From Endotrypanum monterogeii (lineage: Eukaryota; Euglenozoa; Kinetoplastea; Trypanosomatida; Trypanosomatidae), in contig CM007345.1 in assembly GCA_000333855.2 (NCBI GenBank), positions 552,686 to 574,024 of the forward strand: a stretch of 21,339 bases of DNA, read 5' to 3'. This document shows, in pieces, positions 8,800-18,184 of the stretch. Every line of letters starts with the position of its first letter. Positions within the stretch are counted from its first letter, which is position 1. The notes below the pieces were generated by a model. It did no database searches, was not told the origin of the DNA, and worked only from the letters and a program-made list of their open reading frames with translations. The translations under genes and the position numbers were made by a program.

Positions 8800-9498
8800 C
8801 ATACTGATAGGATGTCTAACGAAGACGATCTTATCATTTAAAAGCTCAAAAAAAAAGCCGTGGCACCGTGAGACGAGGGGTATGACACCAGCCGCGGCCG
8901 TTCATTTTCTCTCTTTTTGATTGGGATCAAAGGAAGAAAAAAATTAAGAATGTGGTAACAGAGTTGGAAAGAGAGAGAAATCAGAAACAATTAAAGACCG
9001 CTCAAAACAGGAAAAAAAAAACTGGAGACACGAGGAAGCACAGATAGTTGCCAGTCAGGTTGGTCGTTGTATGTTTAAGGGGGGATACCAAAGAAAACAA
9101 CGGCAGTTGCGTTAATCTGAAAAAAAAAAACTGAATCAGTAAGTGGAGGTGGTCATCTTTTTTTCCAAAGTTGGCCATAAATCGCAAGGTCCTTTTTTTT
9201 TTGCCCACACTCGTCAACTTCAAGCCGTTATATATATATATATACATGACAGCCTGTGATGGTGTGTTTTTTGTTTTTTTTTTACAGCTGTTGCCCACAC
9301 AAATTGTACAATTTCCCTCTGGTATTGGGTATAGGTCCGTGAGAAGAAACACAATACACGAGAGGGGTGAGAGGTGGGAAAGAAAGAATGGGAAAAAAAC
9401 AAAAAATTGCTCAAGAAAAAAGAAAACGAATGGTCGAAGGGAAAGAAGGTGAAAAGGGGAAACAGAAAATCGACCATCAACTGAAAACGAGCGTACGC

Positions 9499-9534
9499 GC
9501 CTATACATATATATATATATATATATGTATAGGC
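9499..9534. repeat. 36-base perfect palindrome with TA core
   Basis: GCCTATAC on the left and GTATAGGC on the right enclose twenty bases of alternating AT. The whole is its own reverse complement, so it could extrude as a cruciform or fold as an RNA hairpin on either strand. Confidence 0.9.
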
Positions 9535-10429
9535 TGATTAAAGGGTTGAGAAGTGGAGCACTTTCTTTTTTTTTTTTAAGGGTATGTACAAAACACAAAA
9601 GCCACGCAGTGATCACTTTCAAGTGACTCGCACTCCCCCTCCTCCCATCTTCGGAAAATAAAAATCGAAAGAAAAAATGCGGGAAATGAGGAACAAGTTT
9701 GTGGTATGACATACTCCCACACACACATACAACGTCGGCAAAATATTAACCATGTCTCTGAATACAGTGAAGTGACAAAAGAAAGAAGGGGACAGACTCA
9801 TGTTTGGCGGAGTGAGACCAGTTATGTAGGGCGTCCGACAGATTTCTCTCGCACCTACGCCCCGCTACCGTCCAGCCAGTCCCCACCGCCACCGCCACCA
9901 CCACCTAAACAGTAAGGAACAGGTACAGGTGATGCTGTTACGCATCCGCGGTATTAATGCCCATCTCACATTGAACTCAAAGGATATCAATCTCTTCTGC
10001 AGACCTGCAGCTGATTTTAAGGAAGGGGAAAAAAAAAAAAGACTAGCCATTCACGCATACTGCGCACAGCTCAACGGAGACACAATGGAGGTAAGGGAGA
10101 ACAGAGCGAACGGAAAAGAAAGATGAGTGTGTGTGTTTGTATTTATAAGCAGTAGAAATCGAGAGTAAGGAGGTAAGGGAAGACGACGATGCCGACATGC
10201 TCGGTGCTCACCCTTTTGGTGTGTGTGTATGTGTATATGTGTTTGTGTGTATCCCCCCCCCATTCCCTATTCTGCACCGTTACGTAAAAACTGGAGAAAG
10301 AAGAAAGCAGAGCCGAAGACGCGTTAACCTCCGTGTGCACAAATGCACACGGTCTCCTTACCCCACCCCAAAGACCTCCTCTTTCCTTTTCTCTCCCGGT
10401 GCCCCCACACACGACTCTCGACTCGGCAG

Positions 10430-11218
10430 TTACACGCAGGGTTGCTGTTGCGTGATGCAGGTTCGCCGAATCACCCACTGCTGCCATTCCTTCTCGGCAG
10501 CTTCCTCGATCGCCGAGGCCCATGTGCTGGAAGAAGAGGGGTACGATGGCAACTTCTTGGCAGTCCGGCAGACGGCCTCTTCACGCGTCAGTGTCTCTCC
10601 TGTAAGGAGGTTCAAATACAAAATGGTCAACTTTTGGTCCACTACGCTGAGGGGCCCGCTCCCCGCTGTATCTTCTTGCGCACATGCATCATCAGGTAGC
10701 CACGCCAACACCTCCACAATATCCAAACCCCCAAAAACATATGGGCGGGAGGGGGTCAGTAAACCCAGGCGCACGTGCAGGTACAGATGCCCGTGTCCGC
10801 TGCTCGCGTCGTGGTCTGAAAACCTACTGCTCCCTGCATCTGTAGGGGCGTCATCGGCCATGTGGCTCCTCTTTCGCTGGCAGTAATGCGCTCGCGCCAT
10901 GGACAAGGGCGCCAGCCTGGGCAGCTTTCTTGCAGGGGAATTGAGCCCGACGCGGTTCCACTCCAGCGATCGCCTCCGGAGTGTCAGGGGTTCGGGCAGA
11001 AATTGACTTAAAGCGTGCTGAGGCAGGGAGGGGGCAGAGGGCACTGCCTGATCCTGCGGCACAGTTTCCCAAGAATTGATCAACGGACCAAGGAGAGCCA
11101 CTATGCGCCAGGGCTGGACGACCACCCAATCGCCGACCTGGAGGTCACAGTCGGCGTCAAAGTTGGGCAGGTAATCATATATGTCTGCCAAAGAAAGAAG
11201 CGGTGGAGCTGTCGTCAT
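10430..11218 (-). CDS. uncharacterised 262-residue protein
   Basis: I do not recognise a family. The product begins MTTAPPLLSLADIYDYLPNF and has a plausible folded N-terminal part (LQVGDWVVVQPWRIVALLGP, residues about 27-46). A middle segment (about 60-140) is rich in Pro, Ser and Arg and probably flexible. A second ordered-looking part follows (about 143-170, with LYLHVRLGLL and FGGLDIVEVLAWLP), then a helical C-terminal part with EEAAEKEWQQWVIRR. There are no membrane segments and no signal peptide. Composition is balanced and unlike the surrounding simple-sequence DNA. The start at 11218 is an ATG, and the nearest upstream AG is an acceptor-like site at 11288-11289. I take it to be a real gene, possibly kinetoplastid-specific; its role is unknown. 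Confidence 0.72.
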   Translation of the reverse strand: MTTAPPLLSLADIYDYLPNFDADCDLQVGDWVVVQPWRIVALLGPLINSWETVPQDQAVPSAPSLPQHALSQFLPEPLTLRRRSLEWNRVGLNSPARKLPRLAPLSMARAHYCQRKRSHMADDAPTDAGSSRFSDHDASSGHGHLYLHVRLGLLTPSRPYVFGGLDIVEVLAWLPDDACAQEDTAGSGPLSVVDQKLTILYLNLLTGETLTREEAVCRTAKKLPSYPSSSSTWASAIEEAAEKEWQQWVIRRTCITQQQPCV

Positions 11219-11287
11219 TGAATCAACACGGGAAATAAAGAGGAGAGGTGTAACAGAGGAAATAATCCAATATGATATAAAAGAGGT

Positions 11288-11289
11288 CT
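11288..11289 (-). promoter_or_regulatory. probable trans-splice acceptor of the 262-residue protein gene
   Basis: On the minus strand a CA repeat (11297-11323) leads into CACCTTTCAG. No AG occurs between this AG and the start codon 69 bases further on, so it is the nearest possible acceptor. Confidence 0.55.
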
Positions 11290-11296
11290 GAAAGGT

Positions 11297-11323
11297 GGTG
11301 TGTGTGTGTGTGTGTGTGTGTGT
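11297..11323. repeat. GT microsatellite next to the splice acceptor
   Basis: About 13 GT units on the plus strand (CA in the transcript), directly upstream of the probable acceptor. Length changes here could affect splice-site use. Confidence 0.85.
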
Positions 11324-13779
11324 AGGGCGAGGAAGCGGGGGAGGTGCGTGTGAAGAAATGCGCGGAGATTCGCTTGAACGACGAGGATGCGTAATGCACG
11401 GATGAAAAATACCAAAATATATAGATACTATATTTCAAGGGAAAAGCTCTCAAGCCGTAAAAAAAAAAAATGAGACGAGCGAGCGGGGAAGGGTAGAGTG
11501 AGTCCGGAAGCTAAAAAAAACCTCGGGTTATGCAATAGAGGCGATGTGAAATGAAAAAAAAAGGAGCAAAAAAGACGAAATGGAAGTCAAGAAATCAAAA
11601 AAAAAAATTTGAGCCGAGAACCCGGGGAGAGAAACAAGTAAAAGAAAGGAAACCGAACGCAGAAACAGGTACTCTAGAATGTAGATGGCCAAAAAAAAAA
11701 AGGTTGTGAGAATAAGAATAATAACAGTATCAAGTCGGAATCAAAGAAAAGGGAGGCAAAGAACGCACCAAAAGTGAGGAGGAGGGCAAGACCAGGTGAC
11801 TGAAAATTTTTGAAAGGGAGTAGTGCAAAGCTGAAAAAGAAGAGGAGTCAAATTGGCCAAAAAAAAAAACAGAGAAAACACAAACAAAGAAAAAAATTGT
11901 TCCGTGCGGGGAATAGAATAGATGAGGTAGACACACACAAACAGGAGCGTTTATGTAATGCAGAAGCTCTTTTGTGTAATGAGTGAGAAAAGATGCACTG
12001 TGACAAAGTCACCAAGTCACTAGAGCACTGCTGATGCACTTGGGGAGAAAAGGAAAGTAACCCGGAGCGATCGATTGCCGTGGGGACGATGAGTACCGAA
12101 AAAATGAGAAATATTTTTTTTCTCGCAGAATCTCTGCTATGCTAATAAGTTTCGATCCGATGGGAGCTTTGTGTTTCACATACGCGCGAACACCGAACGT
12201 CAACGACGAGCCGCAAAGGAAAATAGTTGACTGAGGGAGAAAGAGAGGAGCGAGGTGGAAAGAAGACAGGTGGGAAAAAAGCAGAATGTGTTACTTAAAT
12301 GAAAAAAAAATGATTTTCTTTTTTGATTTTTTTGATAGGAAAAATGTGTTGTTAAACGTCCAGGAATACAAAATGGAAGGGAAAGATACGAATGTAAAAA
12401 AAAAAAACAGACAGGGGAAAAGCAAATCAAGAGAAAATTTGAGGCCCTTTGAACCACAAAAAAAAAAACAAATAGGGATATGGGATGGGGAAAATATATG
12501 TAGATCTAGATGGATAGAGATACGTATGTATCGAACAGTGATGTACACACCCTTATTTTTTTGTCTTCGATGTTGTTGTGACAATTGAACCTTTTTTCTC
12601 GTTTGTCGCTGATGCACTTGCTATACTTCGAGACAAGTATGAGGAACGTATGTGGAGACGTGGTGGAAGCGCCGAGCCGGAAACGGAGGAAAAAAAGAGG
12701 AGAGCAGCACTGATGATCGAAATGAATTAGTGAAACATGAACCCCCAGACGCACACCGCAACCGTTACCCTAGAGACGTCATATTCTCGGTAATATCGGT
12801 GTCCATGCCAAAGGGGAAGGGAAAGGGGTCGGCAGAGGAAAACCTAAGCACATGCAGTCACACGTATCGATCTAGTCGGCGCCTTGGCTCAGAGAGCATC
12901 TGTTGCACCACAATATAATATGCAATAGCGCATCACGACCCTCTCAAACAGCTTTTATATCCCTGTTTTACATATACCCCTCCCCGACTTCTTATACCCA
13001 TGCTACGGTGCCATCTTTCAGGGTTTTCAGGGGGGAAGGGGAGGAGAGAACCCTTTCGATGAAAGACATGGCAATCGAAACGAGGGTGTCAAAAGGCCAT
13101 GGGGCAACGTATGTGACCCACGGAGAGAACAAAAACGAAGCATAGTACCTTGACGAGACACGGTGGCGGTGCAAGGCGACAAGACCAAAGAGACACACAC
13201 AGCAGCTTGGGAAGGAAAAAAATGAAGACAGGGGGGGGGGAGGTAATGAAAAAAAAAAACAGTGAGGGGCAGACATCTCCTCAGGTACACCCGAAGGAGA
13301 CTAGAAGCGTTAACTTTGAAGACAGTGCTGAAAACGATGGAGGTGAGGCCCTGAAGAGAACACGAAAGAAGGGGAGGACACCAACACTGGAGTGTATGAC
13401 ATCAGATTAATCCCCCACGCGCTTGCTCCGCTTATCGATCGGCTTTGTGAGTGCCTATCAACTCCCTCCCCCCCCCCCCGCAACAGCATCCAATACCTTT
13501 CATGAGAACCCCACCCCACACACATCTCTGCCCTCCCCTCGTTGCCCTACCTGTAAAGAGCGCTCATGTAGCGTGAAAACTCCTCTAGCTTTTCGGGGCA
13601 GAGAGAAGCAGAAGAAAGGGCCACTCTCACATATCCCCCTCCTCCGCAGACATCCACACACATATGCCGATACAGACATCAGTCATCGCCTTTGACCCTT
13701 CGACACAAGAGGAATAGACAGCGAGAGAGGGGCGAATTGTGCATAACAATCTGTGGAGCCTGAGAAGAGAACTAAAACC

Positions 13780-13810
<31 letters not shown>

Positions 13811-13884
13811 GGCAATAGCGGAGGAAGGGGAGATGGAGGCACTCCCCACCCATGGCAACCGGGAGAGGTCCCCTCTCCTTCTCT
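11324..13884. other. gene-free 2.6 kb between the 262- and 86-residue protein genes
   Basis: No gene recognised. The plus strand is purine-rich with numerous A runs from about 11400 to 12480; later parts are more mixed, with C runs near 13470 and an A run joined to a TA repeat at about 13780-13810. Open frames are short and overlap one another. The stretch is longer than most gaps in this window. Confidence 0.6.
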
Positions 13885-14145
13885 CTACGAGAGCATCTGA
13901 GAAAGGATATAGATAGGACCAGCGATTATTACAGCCACAACAAGCAGGGCAGCTAGCACTACTACCACCTGTTCAGCAGGCTCCAATTCCCCGAACGCGA
14001 TCTCGGGACCAAGACGTTTGATGGCACAGAGGATTGGGTGATGTTTCTTCACAACATTTCGCGTCACCTCAGTGTAGTGCTTGGAGGTGTCTGGCGGCGG
14101 GTGTGGCCTCCGACTACGGTGAACAGAAGTTGGCGTCCCATACAT
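13885..14145 (-). CDS. small protein with C-terminal membrane anchor, function unknown
   Basis: The 86-residue product (from the ATG at 14145) has a basic, proline-rich N-terminus with RSRRPHPPP at residues 10-18. A charged amphipathic middle follows, including KKHHPILCAIKRLGPEIAFGELEP. One strongly hydrophobic segment sits at about 60-82 (VVVVLAALLVVAVIIAGPIYIL), ending four residues before the stop. This layout is that of a tail-anchored protein with its N-terminus in the cytosol, in the ER or mitochondrial outer membrane. I prefer this start to the in-frame one at 14310, because the extra 55 residues are encoded by pyrimidine-rich leader and an acceptor-like AG sits at 14168-14169. I do not recognise a family; a small subunit of a membrane complex is possible. 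Confidence 0.62.
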   Translation of the reverse strand: MYGTPTSVHRSRRPHPPPDTSKHYTEVTRNVVKKHHPILCAIKRLGPEIAFGELEPAEQVVVVLAALLVVAVIIAGPIYILSQMLS

Positions 14146-14167
14146 TTCTGGGTGGCTGGCGTCTATG

Positions 14168-14169
14168 CT
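14168..14169 (-). promoter_or_regulatory. candidate trans-splice acceptor of the small anchored protein gene
   Basis: On the minus strand a C/T-rich stretch (about 14190-14235) is followed by TATCCCACAG; the AG at 14168-14169 lies 22 bases before the ATG. Three further AGs lie between it and the ATG, so the exact site is uncertain. Confidence 0.5.
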
Positions 14170-14925
14170 GTGGGATACAGATGTCGACCGGGCGTGGAGA
14201 TAGGGAGGGAGTGAACGGAAGGGAGGGGGGGGGATATTCGTGTCGGTCAGAGCTGAGAGAAAGAATATCCTAAGGCCTTGACAGAATGTCGAAAATGAAG
14301 GTACGGTCACTTCAGCGTTATTTGTTTAGCTTCATAGAAAGTTTTTTTTTCAAATGCCATGGAACATGACCCATTGAGTGAGGTGAAAGAAAAACGGAGA
14401 CGGACATATATATGTATATATATCAGCAACAGCAATAGCAGGGGGGAGGAGGTGTAGGGTGGAGATATATACTAAGAAGAGAGCAAGTGTTCAGCAACGC
14501 AGAGTTCTAAAATCCATAGTCACACGAGCCCTTTGGTAAACAGCGCAAGTCGGCATATGCACGCCGCGCAGCTTCCCTAGATTTGCAAGAAAAAAAAAAA
14601 GCTTTGTAGTGTGCGCGTGAAGAGGAAGAATGGAGACTCCTATACTTCGGCAAGGTGGAGTAATGCTTTGGTCACAACCCTCAGTGCCCTCAATATAAGC
14701 CACTCCTTCTATCCGCAGTCATCCCCCTTTACTCTCGACAATTTCTGTGAAAAAAGATTATAACATGTATACGACGGGGTTCTAGACCGTAACAGTCGCT
14801 GAAAAACAGAGGTGCAAAGATCGGTCGCAAACAGAATGCATAATGACACGCAGCCAACGAGTACCTCCCCTCCACCTCCTTCTGACCCCCAGCCTCCCAG
14901 TGGAGGCGTTGCTCCGTTTCGTCTC
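14170..14925. other. gap with no supported gene
   Basis: A TA-rich repeat lies at about 14404-14423. A 70-codon open frame at 14491-14703 (minus) includes a run of Phe codons from an A run, and I do not support it as a gene. Confidence 0.55.
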
Positions 14926-15699
14926 TCATACAAGACGAGGGAAAAGGAATCCGGTCTTAGCCACATATTCTCTCCACCCAGCGTGACGACTCATCCGAAA
15001 ATCCTTCGATAGCATCGATGGGAGAAACACACCAGTCCAGATCACCAGTAGGATGGCCCAGGAGCTCAAGTGACTCGAAACGAAGGCAAACGACGAATAG
15101 ATCATCATCTCACCTAGGTAGTTCGGGTTCCGCGTACGGGCAAAAAAGCCGTTCGTGACCAAGCCCTTACGCTCTCGCAGAACAAAATACTTTTGCCCGT
15201 CTGCCCCCATCATCATTACGAGGCCAAGAGCGTATACCATCGTTGCAGCGCAGAGAGAGAGGTTTGATCGCTCTGCGCCCCCCATGATGGCGTTGTAGGC
15301 AATCAGCCAGTAAGGGCCGAGGACCGTCGTGATAACGCAAAGGGCACCCCCAACCGTGATCTTTGCATCCCACCGCGGGTCTGGGAAGACGAGGTGCTTT
15401 AGATACCAGCAAAGACCGTAGCTTCCGTGCAACGCGGTGTAGGTCATCGCAGTCGCAGAAAAGTTCCCAGACCTCCTCATCATAGCGCCGCAAATCAGAG
15501 GCATCAAGCACTTGTGGAAGTTGATGACGTCAGAAAACCTAATGCACCGTGGACCGCCAAGAAAATGGCAGGAGAGGTAGTCTATCACACCCATCCACTT
15601 GCGCACACATCGCTGAAACAGTGACTCCGGCGCAGGCTTTCTCGGCTCCTCCCGAGCTGCAGTGTCAGACTGCCGTTTGGAAGTGTCCTGCGCAGACAT
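14926..15699 (-). CDS. multi-pass membrane protein of the DUF1295 / steroid 5-alpha-reductase-like family
   Basis: The 257-residue product has several hydrophobic segments (about 62-72, 87-103, 115-138, 148-164, 196-228). It carries the C-terminal signature of DUF1295 and related reductases/methyltransferases: DGQKYFVLRERKG, then NGFFARTRNPNYLGE (about 183-197) and a final KDFRMSRHAGWREYVAKTGFLFP. In related 5-alpha-reductases the segment around RNPNYLGE helps bind NADPH, while in isoprenylcysteine methyltransferases a similar RHPxYxG region binds S-adenosylmethionine. Reductase or methyltransferase action on a lipid is therefore possible but not decided by sequence. The ATG at 15699 follows an acceptor-like AG by only 13 bases. 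The family is fairly sure; the substrate is unknown. Confidence 0.85.
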   Translation of the reverse strand: MSAQDTSKRQSDTAAREEPRKPAPESLFQRCVRKWMGVIDYLSCHFLGGPRCIRFSDVINFHKCLMPLICGAMMRRSGNFSATAMTYTALHGSYGLCWYLKHLVFPDPRWDAKITVGGALCVITTVLGPYWLIAYNAIMGGAERSNLSLCAATMVYALGLVMMMGADGQKYFVLRERKGLVTNGFFARTRNPNYLGEMMIYSSFAFVSSHLSSWAILLVIWTGVFLPSMLSKDFRMSRHAGWREYVAKTGFLFPRLV

Positions 15700-15711
15700 G
15701 GGAGGCGCACA

Positions 15712-15713
15712 CT
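15712..15713 (-). promoter_or_regulatory. probable trans-splice acceptor of the DUF1295 gene
   Basis: On the minus strand a T-rich tract with TCTTTTTACTTATTAATATT leads into CACTTCAG. It is the only AG between the tract and the start codon, giving a 12-base leader. Confidence 0.65.
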
Positions 15714-16261
15714 GAAGTGAATATTAATAAGTAAAAAGATGCAGGTGGGAAAAAGTGCCGCAGGGGAGAATATCGTGCTATTCCCTACCTGCGTATGTAT
15801 CTGGGGGGGTCTACTTTGTCAAAGTGTATTCGGGCTAATTCAGCACGCCAGTAAGCGTAATAATCATATATATATATATATATAGATGTGTGTGTATAGA
15901 TACATGAGAAGGAAAGATTACCGAGGTGGGGCCAAATGAGATTAACAGCGACTCGACCGAAAATGCGGGCGAACGCATGGGAATCGTACACGACACCACA
16001 AGCTAAAAGTCAGGTATGCGATGCATCCCCAAAGTATGCGCTCCCCTCATTCAAAATAACAACAGAGAAGCACATAAGTCCAGGCAGCAGAGTCTCACCC
16101 AACGCCCCTGAGTGAAAGATTGGCAGATTTGATGGTGGTGCATACACGCTCTTAGCCTCTGTAAATATGGTAAGGGAAGAAAACCTCGCTGATGGCAACT
16201 GTGAGTAGAGAGCCTCAGTGGCGCTCGTTGTCACAACACCTGTGACTGCTGCGTCAATCAA
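15714..16261. other. gap between release factor and DUF1295 genes
   Basis: No gene supported. A TA repeat lies at about 15867-15883. An 83-codon open frame directly after the release factor stop lacks an ATG start (it opens at TTG) and is best read as 3' untranslated region. Confidence 0.6.
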
Positions 16262-17581
16262 CTACACAACACTACCAAAACCGCCATTGATGTGCTTAAG
16301 AAGCACACTTGCCACCTGCTCTTGATCATTCATATCGTTGAGGTGGTCGTGAAGGCCTTTGAGGCCACTGCCACGCTCCATGAAAGATGACAACGCATAG
16401 TCTTTCCCAATGCGGTGGTCGGTCACGCGATTCTGTGGGTAATTGTAGGTTCTCATTTTGTCAGAACGCTCCCCGGTGCTCCACTGACTCTGCCACGCTT
16501 TGTGCAAAGAGCTATTCTGCTCCTTTACACGCTTTGCTAGAATCTGCTGTGCCACCATCTGCAATGCGAGCTCCTTGTTTCCGAGGGCTGAGCGAGACTG
16601 ATGGCACTTGACAGATATACCAGAGGGCCTGTGCGTGAGCACAACACAATTGGAACTGCTTTGCATGCCCTGTCCACCTGGGCCAGACCCGCGAACAAAG
16701 TCGATCTTACAGTCGCTTTCGTGCACGTCAACCGAGACGGGATCCAGAACTGGCATCATCGTGAAGACTGCGGTAGAAGTCTGCATCTTTCCAGCAGCGT
16801 CTGTCACAGGCACGCGCTGCACCTTGTGAACGCCGATCTCGTGGCGCATGTTGCGATACACCCCTTCCCCACATACCTGGAACTGGTTCGAGTGGGCAGT
16901 TTCACTGCCGTCGTCCTTAGCCACTGGACAAACTTCCCACTTGCGCACCTCAGTCGCATATGCACGGTACATTTCTGCCAGCTCTGCAGCGAAGAGGCTA
17001 GCCTCCTCGCCACCTGCCTTCCCTTCAATATTGATATTCCATGTGTTTGTCGCGGATCCTACCATATCCTCTGACCCGATCCGGCGCTCCATCACTGCAC
17101 TCAAGTCACCGTCGAGCGACCGAAGCTGGTCCGTGAGCATAGCTATGTCCTCCTTCGTCATTTCTAACATCTCGTCCTCCCCCTCACCCCGCGCCTTCTT
17201 GGACTGGAGCTGATCACGCAACGTCACATTCTGCTCCAGCTGTCGCAGCACCACAGACGCCTTCTCAGCAACGTCGAGCTCGTCTCGATACTTGGTATTC
17301 CACCGCACGTAGTCGAATGGAGAGCCGTCTACGCTGTTGAGGAGGGCGGTTGCTGCTGAATCGCTGGCGGATTCCTCTTGCCACTTTTCCAGAGCAACCC
17401 GTTTCTCGTGAAGACGAATCAGATACTCCGTGACGAGAGGGTGGTGAATGGGGTCGATCTGCGCTCGCGTACTCGCACCGAGTGCCCAGCTACAATAGTC
17501 AAACTTCAGGGTAGATACTTTTCTTACACCGCCCTGTGTGCCACCGGCCCCAAACAGCAACCGCGACGTCCTCCATAGCAT
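16262..17581 (-). CDS. mitochondrial class I peptide chain release factor (RF1 type)
   Basis: This factor ends translation on mitochondrial ribosomes by reading stop codons and triggering peptide release. In kinetoplastid mitochondria UGA codes for tryptophan, so an RF1-type factor for UAA/UAG is expected to suffice. The 439-residue product shows the GGQ catalytic motif at 302-304 (RGSGPGGQGMQSSSN) and a stop-recognition tripeptide P-V-T at 258-260 in the setting HKVQRVPVTDAAGKMQTSTA. It also has the conserved GGEEASLFAAELAEMY of domain 2 at 190-205 and an RF-type C-terminus with NYPQNRVTDHRIG at 380-392. N-terminal residues (MLWRTSRLLFGAGGTQGGVRK) resemble a mitochondrial presequence, and about 50-170 form a helical domain 1. 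After GGQ the usual HVN is replaced by GMQ. RF1-like length (E. coli RF1 is 360) plus presequence fits. The start has an acceptor 62 bases upstream. Confidence 0.94.
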   Translation of the reverse strand: MLWRTSRLLFGAGGTQGGVRKVSTLKFDYCSWALGASTRAQIDPIHHPLVTEYLIRLHEKRVALEKWQEESASDSAATALLNSVDGSPFDYVRWNTKYRDELDVAEKASVVLRQLEQNVTLRDQLQSKKARGEGEDEMLEMTKEDIAMLTDQLRSLDGDLSAVMERRIGSEDMVGSATNTWNINIEGKAGGEEASLFAAELAEMYRAYATEVRKWEVCPVAKDDGSETAHSNQFQVCGEGVYRNMRHEIGVHKVQRVPVTDAAGKMQTSTAVFTMMPVLDPVSVDVHESDCKIDFVRGSGPGGQGMQSSSNCVVLTHRPSGISVKCHQSRSALGNKELALQMVAQQILAKRVKEQNSSLHKAWQSQWSTGERSDKMRTYNYPQNRVTDHRIGKDYALSSFMERGSGLKGLHDHLNDMNDQEQVASVLLKHINGGFGSVV

Positions 17582-17642
17582 TCACGCAGCAAATCACTAG
17601 ACCGCGCAGATCAGAACTATTTGGTGTCCAGTTGTTGTATGC

Positions 17643-17644
17643 CT
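17643..17644 (-). promoter_or_regulatory. probable trans-splice acceptor of the release factor gene
   Basis: On the minus strand an excellent pyrimidine tract (about 17655-17690, with CTTTTCCTCTGC and CCTCTCTCTTTTTG) is followed by the first AG at 17643-17644, 62 bases before the ATG. Confidence 0.65.
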
Positions 17645-17790
17645 AACGTGAACAAAAAGAGAGAGGTCAAGCAGAGGAAAAGATGCAGTCACGAAATCGA
17701 TCCAAAAAGGAAAGAAATCCGAAGCGCACCAATCGAGCGCAAACAAAAAAGCTGTTCAACGGAAACCAAGAGAAAGCACTCAGAAGTCAA

Positions 17791-17828
17791 ATATATATGT
17801 ATGTATATATATATATAGAGAGAGAGAG
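17791..17828. repeat. compound TA / GA microsatellite
   Basis: TA units with TATG variants switch into GA units. Confidence 0.8.
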
Positions 17829-18163
17829 TCCCTGGTATGGTATGGCATTTGTTGGTGGGGCCATTTGCTGCATAGAAAAAGTTAGTCAAGTAGGAACCTC
17901 GACGTTGTTGGAAGATCCCCACGTGCAAAGTCCAATGAACATTTTGTTGCTCCCAAACAATTTTTTTTTTCTTTGAGGGAAATGTGCAGTCGCCATTTAC
18001 GATATGGTGACAAGACACACACATATGTATATGTGGGTACATCGACTAAAACGGAAGGTGGGTGAGGGTGGAAAAAAAAAAACTCATCGCGGTCACATAC
18101 CTTCAAATGTGCGACCAGCACTATTGATACATCGGCCCACCTAAAGACACACGCATGCGCAAC

Positions 18164-18184
18164 CACACACACACACACACACAC
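18164..18184. repeat. CA microsatellite
   Basis: About ten uninterrupted CA units in the probable 3' untranslated region of the DM10 protein gene. Confidence 0.85.

Larger units (their letters stand above)
8441..10429. other. gene-free stretch with microsatellites and a palindrome
   Basis: I see no supported gene in these two kilobases. TA repeats occur at about 8773-8799 and 9228-9243, a CCACCG-type repeat at about 9882-9905, and TG-rich DNA at about 10215-10250. A 240-codon open frame at 9002-9724 (minus) is translated almost wholly from T runs, TA repeats and pyrimidine-rich DNA, and I do not accept it as a gene. The 3' untranslated region of the 262-residue protein gene should lie at the right-hand end. 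Confidence 0.6.

Noticed and set aside
9002..9724. 240-codon minus-strand open frame in gene-free DNA
   Set aside because: The product is mostly Phe, Leu, Ser, Lys runs and IYIYIY from homopolymers and TA repeats. Pyrimidine-rich DNA lacks stops by chance. No domain or conserved motif.
14146..14310. N-terminal extension of the small anchored protein to 14310
   Set aside because: The added residues are Pro/Ser-rich translations of pyrimidine leader, and an acceptor-like AG sits between the two ATGs.
14491..14703. 70-codon minus-strand frame
   Set aside because: Contains Phe codons from an A run, no hydrophobic or domain pattern, and no clear acceptor upstream.
16010..16261. 83-codon frame directly downstream of the release factor
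   Set aside because: No ATG; it opens at TTG right after the stop codon, and no family resemblance.
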